Positions 33,039 to 41,346 of a DNA stretch of 64,000 nucleotides are shown piece by piece; the first letter of the stretch is position 1, and each line of letters opens with the position of its first letter. The notes below the pieces were generated by a model, which was not told where the DNA came from, did no database searches, and worked only from the letters and a program-made list of their open reading frames with translations. Made by a program: the position numbers and the translations under genes. This DNA is from Anaerolineales bacterium UBA2395 (GTDB lineage Bacteria; Chloroflexota; Anaerolineae; Anaerolineales; Villigracilaceae): contig DDSH01000007.1 in the NCBI GenBank assembly GCA_002343775.1, positions 215,603 through 279,602 on the forward strand, written 5' to 3'.

Positions 33039-35141
33039 CTACGGGGTGGCAGTTGCCGTGGGTGTTTCAGTGCTGGTGGCGCTTGGAGCCCCGACCGTGT
33101 TGGTGATGGTGGGCGTGGCACTCGGCGCTGCGGTTGTATTGGTGGGTGTAGCGCTCGGCGCTGCGGAGCCTGATGCGTTGTAGATGATCGGCGCGGTCCA
33201 GAGGGCGCGGTCACCGGTCGGCGAGCCGGTGGAAGCGACGGTAAGGATGAACTTAACATCCTTGCCGACCAGACTGCTAAGGTCAATATCCGCGTTGTAA
33301 ACCTGACCTTCGTATTTTTCCACGAACGCCCAGTAGGTCTGAATGGTGGATGAACCAGTGATGGAATAATCCAGGCGGAAGACTACGTAGCAGGAGGTGG
33401 AGCCGTGTTCACAACCGATGGTGGCGCGGAATTTGTCGCCGGGCTTGACGGTGTACGATGGATAGATACCCTGAATGTAGCCATTGTTGATATTCTGCGG
33501 GAAGGTGATCAACCCGGAGCGGCTGTCGGTGGTGCCGTTCTCCAACTTGGAATTGCTGGAGATGAGCACAAAGCCCTTGGCATCTCCATCGGTGCCGGGG
33601 CAGGGCTGCTGTCCCGCGCCGGAGAACCAGGTCGCTGCACAGACGTTGGCAACGAAATCATAGACGGTGCCGGGAACGGCAGTGGCAGGCGTGGATGGGG
33701 TTCCGGGCGTGGACGTTTTGGTCGCCGTGCCGGGGTTGATGCCCGTGCCGGAGACCTTGATCTCGACCCAGAAGGATTTCGTCCCTGCCGAGCCGATACC
33801 GAAGGGAACGCCGCTGTTGTTCTTGAGTTTCCAATAGCCGCGATAGGTCCCCGCCGTGGTCGGTGAAGTCAATTGCAGAGTGATGTCCACAGTCTGACCA
33901 GGGGCAACGGTGGTCGGGATGACTGCAGAGTCGGGTCCACCCATCTTTTCACCCGTATCGAACATGATGCTGTAATTCGACCAGGTGCAGGTACCGACGT
34001 TCTTCAACCGCCATGTCTTGCTGAAGCCAATACCCGGCGCGAAAGAAGTTCCATCCTTCACAGTCACATCGGAGATGAACTGGGCGCGGTCACAGGCATT
34101 CGGTTGGACGGTTCCGGTCTTGGTCGGCGTCGGTGTAGGCGGAGTGCCGGTCACAGTCGGTGTGACGGTGGCAGGTGTGCCACCAGCCCCTGCGCGGGAG
34201 ATGATCGGGTTGACCCATAAGGCGCGGTCACCGGTTGGCGAACCATAGGCAGAGGTGACAAGGATGAACTTAACATCCTGCCCGGCAAGTGAATTCAAGT
34301 TGAGGTTGACGTTATACGTCCAGCCTTCGTATTTCTCGCGAAAGGTCCAGAAGGTCTTGACCGGACCTGAACCAATTTGATAGTTAAGACTGTACGCCAC
34401 GTAGCAATTTGTCGCTCCCTGCTCACAGCCGATGGTCGCCTGGAAGCGGTCACCGGTCTGCACACGGAAAGCAGGATAGGACGCCTGAACGTAGCCATTT
34501 GTCACGTTATTAGGCGCGAATAGCAAACCCGCCTTGGCAGATGTCACGCCGCTTTCCAGTTTAGGCTGATCCTGTTTCAGGGCAAAGCCGTTGGCGCTTC
34601 CGTCCGTTCCGGGGAAGGTCAACGCACCCGACCCGCTCGACCACGAGGCAGATGCGGCATTGGCGGTAAAGTCGTAAGCGACACCCGAGCTCGAGGAGAC
34701 GTAAATCTCGACCCAGAAGGATTTATTGGCGGTCGAACCAATGCCAAAGTTTCCGCCAGCATTGCTCTTGAACTTCCAATACCCAAAATAGTGACCGGCA
34801 TTGGCAGGCGCGGTCATATCCACCGAGATGTCGACCGTCTGACCGGGAGCAACATTGGTCGGCAGGGCAAGTGAGGCGGGCGCACCCATGCGCTCACCGC
34901 TGTCGAAGATCAGCGACACATCGTTGCTGTTCCACGTACACGTGCCGATGTTCTTGATGCGCCAGGTCTTCTTGAACGTCGTGTTGGCGGCAAAATTCGT
35001 CCCATCCGGGATGGTCACATCCGCGATGAACTGCGCCCAATAACAGGTCGCAGCGCTTGCGGTGGTTGTCCCGCCGGGCGTCAGGCTAAGCATCAACGCC
35101 AGCAGGAGCAAAATCGAAACAAAACGCGATACAGATCTCAT
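33039..35141 (-). CDS. Secreted protein with two NBR1-Ig-type repeats and Thr/Pro-rich tail
   Basis: A 700-residue exported protein. A signal peptide (about 1-30) is followed by an internal duplication: NBR1-Ig-like domain 1 (about 33-150; FKKTWRIKNIGTCTWN, APGQTVDISVDMTAP), beta-sandwich region 1 (155-320), a Thr/Pro linker, NBR1-Ig-like domain 2 (about 350-460; FSKTWRLKNVGTCTWS), beta-sandwich region 2 (490-640), and a Thr/Pro/Ser tail. Cysteines pair plausibly within each domain. The start at 35141 has GGAGG 5 nt upstream; an in-frame ATG six codons earlier lacks one. The tail ends without an anchor motif. Likely a surface adhesin or glycan binder. Confidence 0.85.
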   Translation of the reverse strand: MRSVSRFVSILLLLALMLSLTPGGTTTASAATCYWAQFIADVTIPDGTNFAANTTFKKTWRIKNIGTCTWNSNDVSLIFDSGERMGAPASLALPTNVAPGQTVDISVDMTAPANAGHYFGYWKFKSNAGGNFGIGSTANKSFWVEIYVSSSSGVAYDFTANAASASWSSGSGALTFPGTDGSANGFALKQDQPKLESGVTSAKAGLLFAPNNVTNGYVQASYPAFRVQTGDRFQATIGCEQGATNCYVAYSLNYQIGSGPVKTFWTFREKYEGWTYNVNLNLNSLAGQDVKFILVTSAYGSPTGDRALWVNPIISRAGAGGTPATVTPTVTGTPPTPTPTKTGTVQPNACDRAQFISDVTVKDGTSFAPGIGFSKTWRLKNVGTCTWSNYSIMFDTGEKMGGPDSAVIPTTVAPGQTVDITLQLTSPTTAGTYRGYWKLKNNSGVPFGIGSAGTKSFWVEIKVSGTGINPGTATKTSTPGTPSTPATAVPGTVYDFVANVCAATWFSGAGQQPCPGTDGDAKGFVLISSNSKLENGTTDSRSGLITFPQNINNGYIQGIYPSYTVKPGDKFRATIGCEHGSTSCYVVFRLDYSITGSSTIQTYWAFVEKYEGQVYNADIDLSSLVGKDVKFILTVASTGSPTGDRALWTAPIIYNASGSAAPSATPTNTTAAPSATPTITNTVGAPSATSTETPTATATP

Positions 35142-35303
35142 TTCTTCCTCCATCAAGTCATTACGGAATAAGGACGCAGAATTCCTCTGAAAGTTCCGTT
35201 TGACTATACGATACCCATAGTATAACTTTTCTTTAACAAATGTTCAATAATTGAAACAAACAATTTCATAGTCATTTTTTCCTATTTCCCCCTTGGCCAG
35301 ACG

Positions 35304-35309
35304 TATAAT
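35304..35309 (+). promoter_or_regulatory. -10 box TATAAT of dinB, short-leader start
   Basis: TATAAT ends 9 nt before the dinB ATG, leaving no room for a ribosome binding site. The -35 is not obvious. Confidence 0.45.
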
Positions 35310-35318
35310 TGTCCCATC

Positions 35319-36479
35319 ATGCCCCGCACGATCCTGCATCTTGATCTGGACGCTTTCTACTGCTCTGTGGAAGAGATACAAAATCCACAACTGCGCGGAA
35401 AGCCTTTCGCCGTGGGCGGCAAACCCGATGAGCGTGGCGTGGTCGCTTCCTGCTCGTATGCGGCGCGTGCGCTTGGGGTTCGTTCTGCCATGCCAATGTC
35501 TCACGCCGCGCGCCTGTGCCGAGACCTCATCATTATCCCCGGCAGGCATAAACTCTACGGCGAGTATTCCGAAAAGGTGATGGAAAAACTGCACAACTTG
35601 ACCTCACTTGTGGAGCAGATCTCCATCGACGAAGCCTTTCTCGACATCTCTGATATTCAAACCGACAAAACCCGCCTCGCACTAGACCTGCAGCGGATCA
35701 TACAAACCGAGCTGAATCTCCCCTCAAGCGTGGGAATCGCATCCAACAAACTTGTGGCAAAAATTGCCACCGAGGTTGGGAAAAAGTCAAGCAAAAAGAA
35801 AAACGAGCCGCCATTCGGATTCACCGTCGTCCCAGCCGGAGAAGAAGCGCAATTCCTTGCCCCCCTCCCCGCGGATATGCTTTGGGGAGTGGGACCGAAA
35901 ACCAATGCCAGACTTGCCGAGCTCGGCATTCACACCATCGGTGACATTGCCCGCTGGCCCCAAAAAGAATTGGTCAGCCTCTTCGGCGAAAACGGACGCG
36001 ACCTCTGGCAGCACGCCAACGGTATCGACAATCGCCCGGTTGTAACCGAGTACGAGACGAAATCCATCAGCCAGGAAACCACATTTAGCGTGGATATTCA
36101 AGACCAAAAGAAACTCGAAAAAACAATGCGCGAACAAGCACGTGATGTTGCCCGCCAGTTAAGAAAAAATGACCTCGCCGGAAAAACCGTCAAGATCAAG
36201 ATCCGCTGGCCCGATTTCACTACTTTGACAAGGCAAGTCACGCTCCCCACCTCCACCGACAACGAAGACGAGATCTATCACGCCGCCGTCAAACTGATGA
36301 ACACCGTCCGTAAGCCGAATCAAGCCGTCAGACTCATCGGAGTCGGTGTCAGCGGAATCGGGGCCCCGGTTCGGCAACTCAGCCTCTGGGAAGTTGGAAG
36401 CGAAAAATCCCGCAAATTGCGAGAGGTGGTGGATCAACTTCAAGAAAAATACGGGAAGAGTGTCATCCGAAAAGGGTAG
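35319..36479 (+). CDS. dinB: DNA polymerase IV
   Basis: A 386-residue Y-family translesion polymerase. The N-terminus ILHLDLDAFYCSVEE gives the first catalytic Asp, and SIDEAFLDIS holds the catalytic Asp-Glu pair of motif III. The helix-hairpin-helix GVGPKTNARLAELGIHTIGD and the little-finger domain (about 240-350) follow. It extends primers past damaged template bases. There is no beta-clamp-binding QLxLF motif exactly at the end, but RQLSLWEVG near residue 350 may serve. Monocistronic. Confidence 0.94.
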   Translation: MPRTILHLDLDAFYCSVEEIQNPQLRGKPFAVGGKPDERGVVASCSYAARALGVRSAMPMSHAARLCRDLIIIPGRHKLYGEYSEKVMEKLHNLTSLVEQISIDEAFLDISDIQTDKTRLALDLQRIIQTELNLPSSVGIASNKLVAKIATEVGKKSSKKKNEPPFGFTVVPAGEEAQFLAPLPADMLWGVGPKTNARLAELGIHTIGDIARWPQKELVSLFGENGRDLWQHANGIDNRPVVTEYETKSISQETTFSVDIQDQKKLEKTMREQARDVARQLRKNDLAGKTVKIKIRWPDFTTLTRQVTLPTSTDNEDEIYHAAVKLMNTVRKPNQAVRLIGVGVSGIGAPVRQLSLWEVGSEKSRKLREVVDQLQEKYGKSVIRKG

Positions 36480-36499
36480 AAAAGTTGGTATTTTGCCCA

Positions 36500-36532
36500 G
36501 CGGGTATATGTCATAATTTGACATATACCCGC
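36500..36532. promoter_or_regulatory. 14-bp palindrome, likely operator of the WYL regulator
   Basis: A perfect inverted repeat GCGGGTATATGTCA / TGACATATACCCGC with a 5-nt TAATT spacer, 23 nt upstream of the WYL gene. It contains TTGACA, so a bound dimer could block transcription. A role as dinB terminator is possible, but no T-run follows. Confidence 0.6.
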
Positions 36533-36555
36533 TTACTATTTACCCAGGATGTGAC

Positions 36556-37521
36556 ATGACCAATACCGCCACTCGCCTCATTACACTCGTCTTCCTTTTG
36601 CAAAACCAACCGAACCAGAAGGCTTCGGAACTGGCGGAAAAACTCGGCGTTTCGCTGCGGACTGTCCACCGCTATTTTGAAATGCTGGATGAGATGGGCA
36701 TTCCAGTCTATTCCGAGCGCGGACCATACGGCGGATTCTCACTCGTGCGCGGATACAAAATGCCGCCGCTGGTTTTCACGCTTGAAGAAGCCGTCGCTGT
36801 GGTACTGGGGACAGGCTTGGTGCAAGAATTATGGGGCGATTTGTACCGCGAGTCTTCGCGGGGTGCCTTGGCAAAGCTGGAAAACCTGCTGCCCGAGGAA
36901 CAAGCCCGTGAGGTAGCGTGGGCGCGCAGTTCACTTGCCGCCACTGGAATGCACCGTGCGGACTTGAAACAGCAAACGCCCGCGCTCGAAAAACTGCGCC
37001 GAGCCACCCGCGAACATCGCAGTGTGACCATGCTGTACCAGACCAGTCAGGTTCCGCGCCCCACCGAGCGCGGACTCGACCCGTATGCGCTCGTCCATCG
37101 TTGGGGCTGGTGGTACGTCATCGGCTTTTGCCATGTGCATAAAGAAATCCGCACCTTCCGCGTGGATCGGATCGCTGAAGTCACCTTGCGGGAAACATCC
37201 TTCACCAAGTCTGCCGAGTTCGATCTGCAAGAATATTTGAAGAACGAATTGCAAGCCCAGCCGCAGATCATCGCTCGCCTGAGATTCGATGCGACGTCCG
37301 CAAACATTGTCGCTGGGAATCATTCCTACTGGCAGACGGTCGAACCGCAAGCAGATGGCTCAGTGGAAGTCACCTTTCCCTCCCCCACGCTCGAATGGGC
37401 GGCAAGCAGCGCACTGATGTATGGTCCCGCCGTGGAGGTCTTGGAACCGCCAGAGTTGCGAACGATGGTGATGGACTGGCTCAACGTCTCAGCCCAAAAA
37501 TACAATGCGAGGTCATTATGA
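36556..37521 (+). CDS. WYL-domain transcriptional regulator
   Basis: A 321-residue regulator: an N-terminal winged helix-turn-helix (residues 5-60; KASELAEKLGVSLRTVHRYFEML), a dimer region, a WYL domain (about 150-230; RGLDPYALVHRWGWWYVIGFCH, with the ligand-binding arginine region REIRTFRVDRI) and a C-terminal WCX part. WYL proteins sense nucleotides or single-stranded nucleic acid. It starts an operon: its stop overlaps the GNAT-YoaP gene (ATGA). The upstream palindrome suggests autoregulation. Confidence 0.9.
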   Translation: MTNTATRLITLVFLLQNQPNQKASELAEKLGVSLRTVHRYFEMLDEMGIPVYSERGPYGGFSLVRGYKMPPLVFTLEEAVAVVLGTGLVQELWGDLYRESSRGALAKLENLLPEEQAREVAWARSSLAATGMHRADLKQQTPALEKLRRATREHRSVTMLYQTSQVPRPTERGLDPYALVHRWGWWYVIGFCHVHKEIRTFRVDRIAEVTLRETSFTKSAEFDLQEYLKNELQAQPQIIARLRFDATSANIVAGNHSYWQTVEPQADGSVEVTFPSPTLEWAASSALMYGPAVEVLEPPELRTMVMDWLNVSAQKYNARSL

Positions 37522-38297
37522 AAGAAAAGTTTGAAGTCAAAACTATAGACACAAGCAATGTAGACGAAGCCGGATTCTTCTGCTACATGAGCAAGCGCAA
37601 GGAACTGGGCTACAAACAAAAACGTGACTGGCTCGAAGCAAGGTTTGCTGAGGGCATGAAGATCAAAGTCATTCACGAGATCGGCGGACGAGATACTGCC
37701 TTCATCGAATACATCCCCGGCGAATATGCCTGGCGTGCGGTCAACGCAAAAGGATACATGTTCATCCACTGTCTTTGGGTGGTGGGAAAAGGCAAAGGCA
37801 AGGGCTACGGCAAAGCCCTGATCGATGAATGTATCAAGGACGCGCACGCGCAAAAGATGAAAGGCGTTGCCCTACTCACCAGCAGTCATACATGGCTCGT
37901 CAGCAAGGAAATCTTTGAACGTAATGGATTCGCGGAAGCCGCTTCGGCGCCGCCAACGTTTCAATTGATGGTCCACCGCTTCGGGTCCGCGCCTGAACCG
38001 ACTCTGCCCAGTGACTGGGATGCGCGCGCCAAAGCCTTCGGTCGCGGGCTGACGGTCATCCGCACACCGCAATGTCCTTACATTGAAAACGCAACAAGCG
38101 GCATTCTATCCTTTGCAGAAACGCGGGGGATCAAATCCAAAGTGGTCGAGTTGAAAACCGCAAAGGAAGTGCATGAGCGATCCCCGTTCGCGTACGGCGT
38201 CTTCGGCACAATTTTGGACGGGAAACCGCTTGCCTATCAATACCTGCTCGAAAAGGATTTCGACAAATTACTTCAAGAAAGAAACCACGGAGGTTGA
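37518..38297 (+). CDS. GNAT acetyltransferase with YoaP-like C-terminal domain
   Basis: A 259-residue protein. Residues 1-150 form a GNAT domain with the acetyl-CoA loop VVGKGKGKGYGKALIDE, the C-terminal ~90 residues match the YoaP extension (VIRTPQCPYIENATSGI, then SKVVELKTAKEVHE), a thioredoxin-like fold with a CPY motif. ATG at 37518 overlaps the WYL stop. It was put in the same operon as the WYL regulator. A role in resistance or stress acetylation is possible; the acceptor is unknown. Confidence 0.85.
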   Translation: MKEKFEVKTIDTSNVDEAGFFCYMSKRKELGYKQKRDWLEARFAEGMKIKVIHEIGGRDTAFIEYIPGEYAWRAVNAKGYMFIHCLWVVGKGKGKGYGKALIDECIKDAHAQKMKGVALLTSSHTWLVSKEIFERNGFAEAASAPPTFQLMVHRFGSAPEPTLPSDWDARAKAFGRGLTVIRTPQCPYIENATSGILSFAETRGIKSKVVELKTAKEVHERSPFAYGVFGTILDGKPLAYQYLLEKDFDKLLQERNHGG

Positions 38298-38298
38298 C

Positions 38299-38946
38299 AT
38301 GAAAATTCTGGATTTGAAAAAACAGTATAAGTCGTTCTACCAACCCTCAGCGAAGAAGATCGAAGCGATTCAAATTCCTAACCTACAATTCGTCATGGTT
38401 GATGGCTTCATCGAAAAAGGCTCCGAGCCGGGCAAATCCCCATCCTTTGCCGAAGCGACTCAGGCGTTGTACAGCCTATCGTACACGCTCAAGTTCACCT
38501 TCAAGAAACGCAAGACCAATGCTATTGATTATCCCGTCATGGCGCTGGAAGGACTGTGGTGGGTGGAAGACGGCACGTTCGAGATATTCAGAAAAGACAA
38601 CTGGTTCTACACCGTGATGATCCTTCAGCCGGAGATCGTCACACCGGAAATTTTCGAGGAAGCGCGCGAACAAGTCCGAAAGAAGAAAGGCGACACAGAG
38701 AAACTGTCACAGGCGCGGCTGGCACACTTTGAAGAAGGCTTGTGTGTGCAGACCATGCACATCGGACCCTACGCCACCGAACCCGCCACCGTTGAACGCA
38801 TGAAAGCCTTTATGGCGGAAAATGGGTTGCAAGACGCTGTTGGACCGATCGGCGGAAAACACCATGAAATTTATCTGAGCGATCCACGTAAGGCTGCTCC
38901 TGATAAAATGAAGACGGTGCTGAGACATCCGGTTGTCAAGAAGTAA
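38299..38946 (+). CDS. GyrI-like small-molecule-binding domain protein
   Basis: A 215-residue protein of the GyrI-like superfamily (SHS2-type fold), the effector domain also found in MerR/AraC regulators, here without a DNA-binding domain. Features: QFVMVDGFIEKGSEPGKSPSF near the N-terminus and MHIGPYATEPATVERMKAFM in the C-terminal half, the site that contacts ligand. GGAGG lies 6 nt before the ATG at 38299, and it follows the GNAT gene by 1 nt. It may bind or hydrolyse small toxic molecules. Confidence 0.82.
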   Translation: MKILDLKKQYKSFYQPSAKKIEAIQIPNLQFVMVDGFIEKGSEPGKSPSFAEATQALYSLSYTLKFTFKKRKTNAIDYPVMALEGLWWVEDGTFEIFRKDNWFYTVMILQPEIVTPEIFEEAREQVRKKKGDTEKLSQARLAHFEEGLCVQTMHIGPYATEPATVERMKAFMAENGLQDAVGPIGGKHHEIYLSDPRKAAPDKMKTVLRHPVVKK

Positions 38947-39009
38947 AATCATTAGAAAGTGGAAAGTAACGAGTGAGAGGTACGAAAGATGAAAGAGGAA
39001 AGATAAGCG

Positions 39010-39369
39010 ATGAATTGCTTTTATCACCCCAACCAACCCGCCGTTGGCGTATGCAAATACTGTCAGCGCGGACTGTGCTCCGAGTGCGCCGCCGTCGTGG
39101 ACGATGTGCTCGCGTGCAGTAACCGCCACGAGGACGAAGTCCACAAGCTGGAGCAACTCACGGCGCGCAACCTGTTCCAGTCCAAACGCGTCGGCTCGGT
39201 ATACATGCGGAACGCCACGTTCTATGGATTGGTCGGCGTGGCGTTTGCAGGCTTTGGTCTGTGGCAGTTGAAATGGCTTGGCTTGCAGGCGGCATTGTTT
39301 ATCGCACTGGGCGCTTTTCTTTTGTATGCAGCCATCGCAAACTATCTTGAGGGGAGAAAATACAAGTAA
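39010..39369 (+). CDS. B-box zinc finger membrane protein
   Basis: A 119-residue protein with an N-terminal B-box-like zinc finger (CFYHPNQPAVGVCKYCQRGL followed by CSECA, C and H) and two membrane helices at about 68-85 and 90-108. Such proteins sit at the inner membrane with the zinc domain in the cytoplasm. The stop overlaps the next gene by 1 nt. Function unknown. Confidence 0.8.
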   Translation: MNCFYHPNQPAVGVCKYCQRGLCSECAAVVDDVLACSNRHEDEVHKLEQLTARNLFQSKRVGSVYMRNATFYGLVGVAFAGFGLWQLKWLGLQAALFIALGAFLLYAAIANYLEGRKYK

Positions 39370-40124
39370 TGGGAACCTGGATTTCTCATCTCAGGATTGC
39401 TGAAAAACTACTGCCACATTTTCCAGAACTCGACAAAACCCTTTTTACCTTCGGAAATCTCGCGCCTGATTCAGGCATCCCAAACGAAGACTGGACAGAG
39501 TTCGACCCGCCTAAAGAAATAACTCACTATCTTGACAAAGGCGAGGGCGAATGGATGATCCGCGATCTGGATTTTTACCGTGAGTATCTTGCTGCTTTGA
39601 ATCCTCAAGAGGATATCAACAAATACAGTTTCCGGCTGGGATATTTTGTCCACCTCTTCAGTGACATTTTGTGGTCAAAATACATTCACCACACAACCGT
39701 CAACGCTTTCCGTGAATTGATCGCTGAAGACGAGGGAAAAGCCTGGAAATTATTCAAAAAGGATTGGTACGGGCTGGATCAAGTCTATAACCTCTCGCAC
39801 AAAGAGGGTCTGTTCTGGCAGGTTATTCACCCCACTCCAAACCCTCCTTCGTATCTACCATTTATTCACGAAAATGCACTGCACCAGCAATACGATTACA
39901 TCCGAAAGTTCTACGGGGAATTTGACCCGTATTGGTTCGAAGAAAGAAAATATCCCTACCTCAATGAAAATACCATGACTCAGGTCGTGAATGGCACCGT
40001 GTTGACCGCGTTAGCCATCCTTGAAAAAATCAAATCGACCGATCTAAAAGATGTGCATAGTTCAACGCAAATCCTATCGCCGAAAGACATGCTTCCCTAC
40101 GAAATGCCGCTCGGAGATGAATAG
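39369..40124 (+). CDS. Zinc-dependent phospholipase C-like protein
   Basis: A 251-residue protein resembling the zinc-dependent phospholipase C/S1-P1 helical fold: ISHLRIAEKLL at the start (His for the metal site), FGNLAPDSG, THYLDK and YFVHLFSDILWS. No signal peptide is present, so it is probably cytoplasmic and its activity on lipids is doubtful. Coupled to the B-box gene by a 1-nt overlap. Confidence 0.72.
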   Translation: MGTWISHLRIAEKLLPHFPELDKTLFTFGNLAPDSGIPNEDWTEFDPPKEITHYLDKGEGEWMIRDLDFYREYLAALNPQEDINKYSFRLGYFVHLFSDILWSKYIHHTTVNAFRELIAEDEGKAWKLFKKDWYGLDQVYNLSHKEGLFWQVIHPTPNPPSYLPFIHENALHQQYDYIRKFYGEFDPYWFEERKYPYLNENTMTQVVNGTVLTALAILEKIKSTDLKDVHSSTQILSPKDMLPYEMPLGDE

Positions 40125-40156
40125 CTGCAACTCTTTTCGTTGACCTGCGTAATACA

Positions 40157-40189
40157 AGGTGACAGTCACTTTTGAAGTGGCTGTCACCT
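40157..40189. repeat. 15-bp inverted repeat (hairpin)
   Basis: AGGTGACAGTCACTT and AAGTGGCTGTCACCT form a 15-bp stem (one G-T pair) with a 3-nt loop between two genes. No T-run follows on the plus strand; it may terminate the previous gene weakly. Confidence 0.6.
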
Positions 40190-40208
40190 ACCAACGAAAG
40201 GAGCAAAA

Positions 40209-40400
40209 ATGACAGACTACAAAACACTCACGCGGAGCAAGTCCAACCGAATGATCGCGGGCGTATGTGCCGGTCTCGGCGATTATCTCAACATCGACCC
40301 CACCATCATCCGATTGTTGTTCGTGCTGGGTTTCTTTACCTTCAACGGCGCCATGCTGATCGTGTATCTCATCATGGCAATCGTCACCCCCGAACAATAA
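40209..40400 (+). CDS. PspC-domain protein
   Basis: A 63-residue PspC domain: RSKSNRMIAGVCAGLGDYLNI followed by a membrane helix (about 35-58) of the type LLFVLGFFTFNGAMLIVYLIMAIV. Stand-alone PspC proteins are linked to membrane stress and toxin-like roles in other phyla. AAAGGAG precedes the ATG. Confidence 0.92.
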   Translation: MTDYKTLTRSKSNRMIAGVCAGLGDYLNIDPTIIRLLFVLGFFTFNGAMLIVYLIMAIVTPEQ

Positions 40401-40403
40401 ATC

Positions 40404-40436
40404 CGTAGGGGTATGATGATGTATCATGCCCCTACG
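40404..40436. terminator. Hairpin between convergent genes
   Basis: CGTAGGGGTATGAT and ATCATGCCCCTACG pair over 14 bp (one mismatch) with loop GATGT. It lies between the convergent pspC and ABC genes and is of a GTAGGGG-type dispersed form; it may terminate both. Confidence 0.6.
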
Positions 40437-40440
40437 ATGT

Positions 40441-41346
40441 TTAATGTGCCAATGCGAGGAAGACATCCTCCAGAGTTGGCTCTCCCCTCTCGATCTTCTC
40501 AACCCGAATATTGTTCCTACTTAAGAGGTCTTGCATCGCCTCTTCTTTGACCTTTGAGCTGATCACCCGCAAGTGATCTCCCGCCAACCCGACGCGTTCC
40601 ACGCCATCCAATTCGTGCAGGACATCCAATCCCCGCTCGAGCGGATGCGCAAACACTTCCCACACATCTCCCTTGATAATGGACTTTTTTAAATTTGTCG
40701 GCGTATCCATCGCCAGCAATTTACCGTCGCGCATCACACCCACACGCTCGCAGTATTCGGCTTCGTCCATGTAATGCGTGGTGACAAAGACCGTCACACC
40801 CGTTTCGGCAAGTTGATAGATCAGATCCCAGAAGGCGCGCCGGGCAGTGGGGTCAACACCGGATGTGGGCTCGTCGAGGAAAAGCAGTTTGGGTTGATGC
40901 ACCAGCGCGATACCCAGTGCCAGCCGCTGACGCCACCCGGTGGACATATCCCTTGTCAGCGTATGCTCATGCCCTGAGAGACCGACCAGATCCAACGTCT
41001 GTTTGATGCGTTCTTTATCCGTGATGCCATAGACACCGCCGTAAAAGGTCAAATTTTCCAGCGTGGTCAAGTCATCATAAATGGCAAACTTCTGCGACAT
41101 GTACCCAACCCGCGCGCGGACTTCCTCACTTTGGCGGACGACATCGTATCCCAAGACCGTGGCTTCGCCTTCGTTGGGCGCAAGCAAACCAAGCAGCATG
41201 CGGATGGTGGTGGTCTTGCCCGAACCATTCGGACCGAGATACCCGACCACCTCACCTGCGTTCACTTCAAAATTGATGTGATCCACCGCGGTGAAATCAC
41301 CGAAGCGCCGCGTGAGATTTTGAATGGAGATGACGATCTCAGGCAT
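40441..41346 (-). CDS. ABC transporter ATP-binding protein 2
   Basis: A 301-residue ABC ATPase. Walker A GPNGSGKTT, the signature around MSTGWRQRLALG (a variant of LSGGQ), Walker B LLFLDEPTSG and the switch His in VTTHYMDE are all present. The ATG at 41346 begins MPEIVISIQNLTRRFG and overlaps the upstream ATPase stop by 8 nt. It drives the exporter together with the other ATPase and the permease. Its signature motif deviates (STGWRQR instead of LSGGQ), so the two ATPases may form one canonical and one non-canonical site. Confidence 0.92.
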   Translation of the reverse strand: MPEIVISIQNLTRRFGDFTAVDHINFEVNAGEVVGYLGPNGSGKTTTIRMLLGLLAPNEGEATVLGYDVVRQSEEVRARVGYMSQKFAIYDDLTTLENLTFYGGVYGITDKERIKQTLDLVGLSGHEHTLTRDMSTGWRQRLALGIALVHQPKLLFLDEPTSGVDPTARRAFWDLIYQLAETGVTVFVTTHYMDEAEYCERVGVMRDGKLLAMDTPTNLKKSIIKGDVWEVFAHPLERGLDVLHELDGVERVGLAGDHLRVISSKVKEEAMQDLLSRNNIRVEKIERGEPTLEDVFLALAH

